Source of the DNA: a virus
Strand: one strand, 5' to 3'
DNA length: 62,051 nt
IMG/VR virus record: IMGVR_UViG_3300049259_000057
Coordinates: 1 to 62,051 of that record
Shown here: piece by piece, positions 56,520-62,051 of the stretch
How positions within the stretch are numbered: the stretch's first letter is position 1
How the letters are laid out: each line of letters opens with the position of its first letter
Notes under the pieces: generated by a model
What the model was told of the DNA's origin: nothing
Seen by the model: only the letters and a program-made list of their open reading frames with translations
Database searches by the model: none
Program-made: the position numbers and the translations under genes

Positions 56520-56581
56520 CACACGGTGTGGTGATGTGTCATGCGGTAATCACACGTAGTGGCATACTCATGCCATGAGTA
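56520..56581. promoter_or_regulatory. operator palindromes in the divergent switch
   Basis: TACTCATGCCATGAGTA (56565-56581) is a perfect 17-bp palindrome of the size bound by Cro/CI-type dimers. CACACGGTGTG (56520-56530) is a second, 11-bp one near the leftward -35 box. The 17-mer overlaps CATACT, a possible rightward -10. Confidence 0.65.
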
Positions 56582-56625
56582 CCCGCGTCGTGAGTGGTCA
56601 GTGAGTGCCGAGGGAGTAACCAGGG

Positions 56626-56925
56626 ATGACTGTCACCGACACCGCCACCCGAATTCCGTCACCTACCTTTGCCGACCTGTTCGGCCGATCCGGAATAGGT
56701 CAAAGGGAACTCTGCCGCCGGGCAGCGATGCGCGGATTCCAGTTGTATCAACAAACGGTTGAGCGATTGGTAGCCGCACCGATGCGGGAATATCCGAAAC
56801 CCGAGACGATCGAGGCCCTTGCGGCAGGGTTGGATGTGCCCTATGACGAGGTGCTCGGCGCTATCACTGCATCTTTGGGCCGTCCGGCGAGATGGTCACG
56901 CCTATCACCTGACAACGGTACGTGA
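56626..56925 (+). CDS. HTH regulator, rightward side of the switch
   Basis: A 99-residue protein, ATG 56626 behind GAGGGAG. FADLFGRSGIGQRELCRRAAM, a short turn, then TVERLVAAP and TIEALAAGLDV give a helix-turn-helix of the XRE type with an unusual Gln-Leu-Tyr-Gln turn. Facing the XRE gene at 56397, it is the likely partner in a two-repressor switch. Confidence 0.8.
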   Translation: MTVTDTATRIPSPTFADLFGRSGIGQRELCRRAAMRGFQLYQQTVERLVAAPMREYPKPETIEALAAGLDVPYDEVLGAITASLGRPARWSRLSPDNGT

Positions 56926-57101
56926 GCAGTAGCAGACGATACCCACGATCGGGGGAAGATCCACGGCACGATTAATCCGCTGCGCTACTGTGCGTACCGT
57001 GCGGCTGGCAACAGGTGGACACGAGCCCGGCATCCGGGTGTCATGAGGCCATCTCGCCCAGGTCGGCACGGCATTGTCACGGCGAGCGTGGGGGGTTGGC
57101 G

Positions 57102-57503
57102 GTGGACCAGGCAGGAAGTGAGTGGCAGCGATTCGTGTACGGCGCACCGGGCGGCATGTGGCTTGTCGTGATCGGCTCGGCGTCCTACGACCCGCCACCG
57201 TCCATTGACGACGCGCGCCTCCTCGGTGACCCCGCGAGTCTGGTCCGGATCGCCTATGACTATTACCGCAGACAGACCCCAGCGGCACAGCAAGCACTTG
57301 CCGACACGATCGGCGTCAGCCAGCAGCAAGCAAGCCGATACCTGTCCGGGCATACCACCTTTGACCCGTCCACGGTGTCGGCGGGGTGTTGGCAGCGGTT
57401 AGTTGATGTGGTGTTGATGGCGCAGGCTGATCAGGGTGACGTGACATCCCCGCCGGACGGTGCCGCCGCTGCCGAGTCGGACGCGCGACGCGACGCCCCC
57501 TAA
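57102..57503 (+). CDS. XRE-like HTH protein
   Basis: A 133-residue protein from GTG 57102 (behind GGGGGG; GTG 57015 and ATG 57156 are alternatives). TPAAQQALADTIGVSQQQASRYLSG is a helix-turn-helix; the tail is Asp/Ala-rich. It probably extends the regulatory region to the right of the switch. The 176 bases before it hold nothing I can name. Confidence 0.7.
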   Translation: MDQAGSEWQRFVYGAPGGMWLVVIGSASYDPPPSIDDARLLGDPASLVRIAYDYYRRQTPAAQQALADTIGVSQQQASRYLSGHTTFDPSTVSAGCWQRLVDVVLMAQADQGDVTSPPDGAAAAESDARRDAP

Positions 57504-57549
57504 TGCCCGTTCACGGGTGGCCGTCCTGCCACTGATGTCCGCGACTGTC

Positions 57550-57580
57550 GCCCGGTCGGACTCGTGTCGCGGGACCGGGC
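57550..57580 (+). terminator. stem-loop after the HTH gene
   Basis: GCCCGGTC (57550-57557) pairs with GACCGGGC (57573-57580) with a 15-base loop, 47 bases after the stop at 57503. There is no T tract. A 63-codon open frame (57460-57648) crosses the region, but it lacks a ribosome-binding site. Confidence 0.5.
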
Positions 57581-57695
57581 ATCCGGCATTCTTGGGTGTG
57601 AGCCCGGTCACATCTGGGCGTAATTCGCTGAACTGTTCATCAAGCTAGGGGGGCGGGCCGACGCGGCCCAGAGCCAGACGAACAGGAAAACGATC

Positions 57696-58211
57696 ATGAG
57701 TGGTTACACGGCCGCGACACTGCGCGCCATGTGGATCGGCACCGGTCCCCATCAGGAAATGCGGGTGACCTTCACGCACCACGACACCCGGCGTGCCGGC
57801 ACGGTGCAGGAAATCGACGACACGATGGACGTCTGGGTGGACGGTGAACTCACCGAGGGTGTGAGATCGGACCGGGTGATCCACGCGGAGGTACGGGCAT
57901 CGTGGCGCGCGGCGGACCCACCGGTCACGGTCACCCAGCCCACCACGATCAATGGCCTGATGGTCATTGAAGCGATCCTATTGCCGGACCGGAAGGACAT
58001 GGTTCCGAACCGGTTCATGGTGCTGTGCGACCAGGGACCGGCAACGTCCCCGCGTTACGTGATCTGGATGGCCGCCAGTTACCTCGGGGCCGACTGGTTC
58101 ACCAGTGCCACCTACCTGACGGACCTGACCGACGCCGAGCGGCAGCTACGCGAGCGGGCCCGTAGCCACGGTGCCAGCCTTGAACCGGTGCCGCCCGACC
58201 CGGCGCAGTAG
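57696..58211 (+). CDS. hypothetical protein
   Basis: A 171-residue protein, ATG 57696 behind ACAGGAAAAC. The first 60 residues form a beta barrel-like unit (MRVTFTHHDTRRAGTVQEID, MDVWVDGEL), the rest is alpha/beta (LMVIEAILLPDR, RYVIWMAASYLG) ending in a helix. I recognise no family. Confidence 0.65.
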   Translation: MSGYTAATLRAMWIGTGPHQEMRVTFTHHDTRRAGTVQEIDDTMDVWVDGELTEGVRSDRVIHAEVRASWRAADPPVTVTQPTTINGLMVIEAILLPDRKDMVPNRFMVLCDQGPATSPRYVIWMAASYLGADWFTSATYLTDLTDAERQLRERARSHGASLEPVPPDPAQ

Positions 58212-58253
58212 CATCCGGCCCCATGTGCCTACACAGGACCAGGGGGCCGAACG

Positions 58254-58520
58254 ATGGTCGACGGTGAGCCGGACCAGCACCCGAACACGATGACGACATG
58301 GGACGTGGCGGTGCTGGTGGGTTACACAAGCGACGACAGACGCATGATCTTGCGGCAGGCTGCCGGCTGGCTGCACCGAGCGGGTATCGGTGCGGTCGGC
58401 CGGCAGCCTGGTCGCACGGGGATGAACCTGTATCCGACCGATGCGGTCCGCGCCGCGCTGGACGCGATGCCGGGCCGGGGAGCACCGGGCCAGCCGCGCG
58501 CGAAACGGCACCAGGGTTAG
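58254..58520 (+). CDS. MerR/AlpA-like HTH protein
   Basis: An 88-residue protein. TWDVAVLVGYTSDDRRMILRQ, a short helix and PGRTGMNLYPTDAVRAAL give the helix-turn-helix and hairpin seen in excisionase-like proteins. An excisionase or small activator role is possible; serine integrases normally use a different type of directionality factor. Confidence 0.65.
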   Translation: MVDGEPDQHPNTMTTWDVAVLVGYTSDDRRMILRQAAGWLHRAGIGAVGRQPGRTGMNLYPTDAVRAALDAMPGRGAPGQPRAKRHQG

Positions 58521-58529
58521 GAGACGACA

Positions 58530-58886
58530 ATGTCAGAGGGAACGACGTCAGCGGGCACGTGGACCGTGTGGGGCGATCAACGACAACCGCTCTTCGTCAA
58601 CCTGGATAGGGCGACAATGAAAGGGTGTATCGATAACGACTGGACGAGCGCGCTGTGGGCAGAGAACACGGATACCGGTGAGCGGTACACGGGGGTAGAA
58701 AAGTACATGGTACTTTTCCCGAATTGCCTGCCGAACCCTACCGGCAAATACCACGTCGTCACGTACACGGATTGGTTTTCACGCAAGGATACCCAAGAAC
58801 CGGTACCGTTCCTATCCGACCATGACACCTACCTAGAGGCGGACACGGCTCGTGAGGCAGCCAACAGCACGATCTCACCCGACTAG
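58530..58886 (+). CDS. hypothetical protein
   Basis: A 118-residue protein, ATG 58530 behind AGGAGACG. Beta-rich aromatic text (TWTVWGDQRQPLFVNLD, KYHVVTYTDWFSR) with an acidic end. Function unknown. Confidence 0.6.
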   Translation: MSEGTTSAGTWTVWGDQRQPLFVNLDRATMKGCIDNDWTSALWAENTDTGERYTGVEKYMVLFPNCLPNPTGKYHVVTYTDWFSRKDTQEPVPFLSDHDTYLEADTAREAANSTISPD

Positions 58887-58895
58887 GAAGAAATC

Positions 58896-59237
58896 ATGAC
58901 AGAAACAACGATCCTGGCGTGCGGTTGTCCGGAATCGACTGTGCGCGACGCGGGCCACGGGGAGGGATGCCGATTCGAGGGGATGCGTGCAGACGCGTAC
59001 CCGTGGATTCTTCGGTGGGCGGACGTGTGCGATCACGCGACGCTGGCACAGGTCCGGGACATCATGACGCGTGCGCGAGCCACGAACGCCCCCCTGGATA
59101 CTTTTTGGGAGGGCGCAGACACGGAAACACCCGCCAGCGACGATGACGGTTGGCTGACGGTAGACCAGATTCTCAGCCGTGAAACTCGGCGAGCGATTGG
59201 CCTTGACGAAACTCCAGAAACGGAGAACATCCCATGA
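58896..59237 (+). CDS. hypothetical Cys-containing protein
   Basis: A 113-residue protein with CGCPESTV...GEGCRFEG at the start (a possible zinc site), a helical middle (LRWADVCDHATLAQVRDIM) and an acidic end. It ends in ATGA overlap with the next gene. Confidence 0.6.
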   Translation: MTETTILACGCPESTVRDAGHGEGCRFEGMRADAYPWILRWADVCDHATLAQVRDIMTRARATNAPLDTFWEGADTETPASDDDGWLTVDQILSRETRRAIGLDETPETENIP

Positions 59238-59920
59238 CTCACGCACTATCCACGATGGACGATGTGCGCGTGCACCGATTCGAGGTCGAGGACAGGGCCG
59301 ATACCTGGCAGGTGACACAGGACTGGCAGGCGACCCATCACCAGCGGGATTGGTTGAGTGACGGTGATGTGGTCGTGACAAATCACGTGGTAGCGATCAT
59401 GGTGCTCACTCATCCGTGCGCGGTAACGACGCCGACGTGCGGCCTGGGCGTGGTGACGAGCCCATGGGAAACGATGGGCCGGTATGCCCGTGCGTACACG
59501 GTGGCCGCCCAGCTCGCGGAGGAGGCGCGCCTACCACTGGCCCCGATCGCCGCGCCGGACCAGTCGGCACCAGTCCGTCAGCGACGTACACAGGTGGCCG
59601 CAGCCGCCACGGTGGCCGCCACTGCCACGGTGCCCGAGCTGTCAGCAGCCCAGCGCAAAACGTTGACCACGCTGGTGGCGAAGGGTGGCGAGGTGAACGG
59701 ATACATCAAACAGCCGGGTATCGATGTGCGCAGCCTGGCGGCCCTGGTCACCAAGGGGCTGCTGGACTACATCGGCACGTGTGAGTGTTGGGAGACGGAC
59801 GGCGTGAACCCCTGCACTGTGGACCATGGCAAGGTGGACACGGACTGGTGTTATGAACGGGTGCGCATCAACGCTGCCGGCCGGGCTGCCCATGCCGCGT
59901 ACACCGGGGGCTCGTCATGA
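59234..59920 (+). CDS. hypothetical protein with winged-helix-like end
   Basis: A 228-residue protein. The N-terminal 90 residues are alpha/beta (VHRFEVEDRADTWQV, HVVAIMVLTHPC), then an Ala/Thr/Val linker. The last 85 residues look like a winged helix (LSAAQRKTLTTLVAKGG, VRSLAALVTKGLLDYI, NAAGRAAHAAY) with an inserted Cys pair (CECW...C). The end may bind DNA. Confidence 0.65.
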   Translation: MTHALSTMDDVRVHRFEVEDRADTWQVTQDWQATHHQRDWLSDGDVVVTNHVVAIMVLTHPCAVTTPTCGLGVVTSPWETMGRYARAYTVAAQLAEEARLPLAPIAAPDQSAPVRQRRTQVAAAATVAATATVPELSAAQRKTLTTLVAKGGEVNGYIKQPGIDVRSLAALVTKGLLDYIGTCECWETDGVNPCTVDHGKVDTDWCYERVRINAAGRAAHAAYTGGSS

Positions 59921-59985
59921 CTCGTATCGTGCCCGTGGCCAATGCTATCGTGCCGGACACCCCACGCCCCGATAAAGAGAACTGA
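59917..59985 (+). CDS. 22-residue peptide
   Basis: ATG 59917 overlaps the upstream stop and encodes MTRIVPVANAIVPDTPRPDK plus two residues. It is supported only by the coupling; it could be incidental. Confidence 0.3.
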   Translation: MTRIVPVANAIVPDTPRPDKEN

Positions 59986-60011
59986 TCGATTCCGGAAATG
60001 GAGCGTTGCGG

Positions 60012-60572
60012 ATGCCGGTCTCCCTGCCCGCCGAGGGCGCGCGTAGTCGATTCATCCTGTGGGTGGCACATCAAGCGGTATGGATCTACGCCAGTGCGGC
60101 GGTAGCTTCTATTCTGTCGGACGTATTTCCGGTTATCGTTCTACGGATCATCGCATTCGTAACGCTGACTGGCGTATTCCTACTACTCTGGACCAGGCGC
60201 TATCACGGTCTCACGCTGTGCCCGCTGTGCGCCATTGCCACCCCCTTGAATGGTCCAGAAAAGGCCAGGGATAGGGCAGCGATACTACAGTGGGCACATC
60301 GCATGTATAGCAGGCGTTACAGTTTGATATACGCGTTGATCATTGTGACATACTTGGGGCTTTTCTATTTCCTATTGAAGGTAGGGCGACTGGGCCCGCT
60401 GTCGAACCTGCCATTGGATCTGTTCTTTGTTACTGGATTCGTAGAAGCGTATGTCATGTCGGTGCATCGACCTCTACAGCCGTGGTGTCCGCAATGCCAC
60501 TGGGATGACGGCGGGGACCAGGAACCGTCACCGGACCCGGTGCCCCCTTCCGGTGCGGTGGTGGCCCAGTGA
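60012..60572 (+). CDS. multi-pass membrane protein with zinc cysteines
   Basis: A 186-residue protein from ATG 60012 (TTG 60006 possible). Membrane segments lie at about 18-38, 41-58, 101-120 and 132-147. CPLC (about 70-73) and CPQCHWDDGG (about 160-169) lie on the cytoplasmic side in the simplest topology. The CPxCHWDDGG ending is familiar from membrane proteins of actinomycete mobile elements. Base composition is lower in GC than the neighbours. Confidence 0.7.
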   Translation: MPVSLPAEGARSRFILWVAHQAVWIYASAAVASILSDVFPVIVLRIIAFVTLTGVFLLLWTRRYHGLTLCPLCAIATPLNGPEKARDRAAILQWAHRMYSRRYSLIYALIIVTYLGLFYFLLKVGRLGPLSNLPLDLFFVTGFVEAYVMSVHRPLQPWCPQCHWDDGGDQEPSPDPVPPSGAVVAQ

Positions 60573-60919
60573 CACAAGCTCTGATCATTGAGCCCGATGG
60601 AACCATCGACGTGCGGAGTGTCATCAGCGATGCATGGACCCGGGCCACTGTGATACATGACCTGGTGGGTGGCTATTTCACGATCGTGACGGGCCCCGGG
60701 TGGCACATCTATTTCAATGAGGATGGCCATCAGATGGGGTTGCCGAACAACGCGGTAGCGACTCGTCTCGCGGCACAGTTCCACCGGTTCATTCCGGATG
60801 ACGAACTCGTGGGGACCGTGGTTGTGTTCGGCAACGCGCGGAATGATGGTGACGCGGACGTGCCGCCGCAGGTGGTGGCATTGGCCAGGCGACTGGCGGC
60901 TGACGTCCACACGCGATAG
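60569..60919 (+). CDS. DUF3846-like protein
   Basis: A 116-residue protein. It begins ALIIEPDGTIDVRSV, has VGGYFTIVTGPGWHIYFNEDG and MGLPNNAVATRLAA, then VGTVVVFGNARNDGD, the order of DUF3846 proteins found in phages and conjugative elements. Function unknown. Confidence 0.8.
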   Translation: MTQALIIEPDGTIDVRSVISDAWTRATVIHDLVGGYFTIVTGPGWHIYFNEDGHQMGLPNNAVATRLAAQFHRFIPDDELVGTVVVFGNARNDGDADVPPQVVALARRLAADVHTR

Positions 60920-61009
60920 GCGCATTTCCCGTTACAGGGACAGGAAACCACCCTATCGGGGGTAGGGGTTCTTCAGTGCAGCACCGGACGCGCTATGCAA
61001 TGCTGGCGT

Positions 61010-61049
61010 CGCGTGGCCCTCATGTACCCCCATGCGTGGGGGCCACGCG
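61010..61049 (+). terminator. terminator-like hairpin
   Basis: CGCGTGGCCC (61010-61019) and its perfect complement (61040-61049), with a second CCCCC/GGGGG pairing possible inside, lie 90 bases after the DUF3846 gene and 33 bases before the next gene. Confidence 0.65.
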
Positions 61050-61081
61050 CCATCCCCCGGTGAACGAAACGAGTCAGTTCG

Positions 61082-61336
61082 GTGCAAAGGCTATCGGCGA
61101 ACAGTAGCGAAGCTCTCGCGTTGGCTTATCGGCTGACGCGGGCCCGTGAACGAGCGGGCATGTCCCAAGGGGCCGCCGCCACCGAGACCGGTATTCACCG
61201 TACCGGTATCTCAGATATCGAACGAGGCCGCCGTGTCGTCGGTGCGATCGAATTGGTATACCTGGCACGCGCCTACGGCGTATCAGTGAATCGGTTGCTC
61301 GGCATATGGCCAGGGGTACGTGATGAGGAGGATTAG
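61082..61336 (+). CDS. XRE-family HTH protein
   Basis: An 84-residue protein, GTG 61082. LTRARERAGMSQGAAATETG, HRTGISDIERG and YLARAYGVSVNRLL form a complete Cro/CI helix-turn-helix with little else. A candidate small repressor at the end of the rightward arm. Confidence 0.85.
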   Translation: MQRLSANSSEALALAYRLTRARERAGMSQGAAATETGIHRTGISDIERGRRVVGAIELVYLARAYGVSVNRLLGIWPGVRDEED

Positions 61337-61550
61337 CCCGCGTCCCTACGGATGGCGCCTGGTCGCGTTCCGAGTGCTGGGTTTCCTGGTGTCCTGTTAC
61401 GGCATCTACTCGTGTTCGGGTCACGTGGTGTGTGCGCTCGCGTCAAGGCACCCGGTACCGGCCGAGCTGTGGGGCGCGCTAGGGATGGCCGACCTGGTGT
61501 CAGCACTTCTCTACCTGCCTAGTGGTGGCGTCTATACGAGGAACAAGTGA
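61323..61550 (+). CDS. small membrane protein
   Basis: A 75-residue protein, ATG 61323, overlapping the XRE gene by 14 bases. Hydrophobic segments at about 12-32 and 48-65 make it a likely two-helix membrane protein. Function unknown. Confidence 0.55.
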   Translation: MRRISPRPYGWRLVAFRVLGFLVSCYGIYSCSGHVVCALASRHPVPAELWGALGMADLVSALLYLPSGGVYTRNK

Positions 61551-61819
61551 TCATGTCAGCTATCGATCCTGACGATATCCCTGTCAAGATTGTGGATCGG
61601 CTAGGGCGCCTGAATCACACACGTGAATGCGGTTCCTTTGACGGGGGAACCGCGAACCGCAGGGTTCCGCCACCGTGGCCGTATGCCGGTGCGCATCGGG
61701 ACGTGGATATGCGGGTGGCCGCCGTCCGGTTGGCGCAGATGTTGACGGATCTTCACGTGCCGCTGGACGAGTTCGTACTCGTGGTGGACTACCGGAAGTG
61801 GGACGAGAAAGCGCCGTGA
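61547..61819 (+). CDS. small hypothetical protein
   Basis: A 90-residue protein, GTG 61547 (GTGA overlap; ATG 61553 possible). A polar first half is followed by a helix (VAAVRLAQMLTDLHVP) and a strand (EFVLVVDYRKW). Function unknown; the last gene before the join. Confidence 0.6.
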   Translation: MIMSAIDPDDIPVKIVDRLGRLNHTRECGSFDGGTANRRVPPPWPYAGAHRDVDMRVAAVRLAQMLTDLHVPLDEFVLVVDYRKWDEKAP

Positions 61820-61922
61820 CAACCGCCTGGGCATCACAACGGCCCCCTGGCGACGTCATGTCGCGGTGCTGTAGCGTCCTGGTTCGAGTAGGCCGTTGAG
61901 CTTGCTTCTCCCTGATAGGTAC

Positions 61923-61983
61923 GGCGCACGACAACGGCCCCTCTTCGGTCTCACAAGGACACGGGGGGCCGTTGTCGTGCGCC
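61923..61983. terminator. 19-bp terminator hairpin
   Basis: GGCGCACGACAACGGCCCC (61923-61941) pairs perfectly with 61965-61983. ACAACGGCCCC also occurs at 61836-61846, so an alternative, larger hairpin with the right arm is possible. The stretch 61820-62051 and 1-203 contains no supported gene. Confidence 0.85.
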
Positions 61984-62039
61984 TAGGTGTCGTCATCCTG
62001 GTCGACGCGGTACCTGGCCGCCATAATCTTCCAATGGAC

Positions 62040-62051
62040 GCAAGATAAAGC
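62040..62051. repeat. 12-base terminal direct repeat, right copy
   Basis: Identical to bases 1-12; see the left copy. It marks the join of the presumed circular genome. Confidence 0.75.

Noticed and set aside
61983-62051. Minus-strand frame that crosses the join and ends at 61983
   Set aside because: The only ATG leaves 13 codons; upstream it lacks a start with a ribosome-binding site before a stop near base 140.
1-62051. CRISPR array, rRNA genes, insertion sequences
   Set aside because: No regularly spaced repeats, no rRNA-like stretch and no transposase were seen in reading the window.

Overview
The window reads as a complete genome of a temperate, long-tailed (siphovirus-type) phage of a high-GC actinomycete. 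The evidence is a full head-to-tail set (terminase, portal, scaffold, capsid, tail terminator, major tail protein, tail chaperones with a -1 frameshift site, a 1417-residue tape measure and tail tip proteins), a GH25 lysin, a large serine integrase and several repressor-type regulators. The host points to the Streptomyces/Pseudonocardia/Micromonospora group: high GC, many GTG starts, two Lsr2 homologues and a DUF5753/DUF397 regulator pair of the kind abundant in those genera. The first and last 12 bases are identical, so the record is probably a circular molecule opened in a gene-free stretch.

Layout. Rightward genes run from 56.6 kb through the join to 20.3 kb. They hold a regulator-rich start (0.2-3.2 kb), the integrase block (3.3-7.7 kb), two Lsr2 genes and a protein with a histone-like tail (8.3-9.7 kb), a long operon of small zinc-binding and helix-turn-helix proteins plus a methyltransferase-like protein (9.7-14.6 kb), and a block of membrane proteins mixed with winged-helix/HTH proteins (16.4-20.3 kb). 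One leftward pair, DUF5753-HTH plus DUF397 (14.7-15.7 kb), sits inside this arm. Behind it lies a 650-base gene-free region with at least five large, nearly abutting stem-loops.

Leftward genes run from 56.4 kb to 20.3 kb in one direction, with one exception: a small plus-strand zinc-ribbon gene at 35.9 kb. Reading in the direction of transcription, they give an XRE repressor, about 15 short overlapping genes including a Cas4/RecB-like nuclease (51.5-56.1 kb), a primase-polymerase/SF3 helicase with an iteron-rich intergenic region behind it (47.5-50.3 kb), a putative resolvase, an HNH protein, terminase, a lone DNA methyltransferase, portal to capsid, a glycosyltransferase, tail genes and the lysin. 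A strong terminator at 20.28-20.34 kb separates the two converging arms.

The divergent XRE genes at 56.4/56.6 kb, with a leftward promoter and a 17-bp palindrome between them, look like the main lysis/lysogeny switch. The leftward DUF5753/DUF397 pair is a candidate second control or lysogenic-conversion unit. Many small genes have no recognisable function and are described only by what can be seen.
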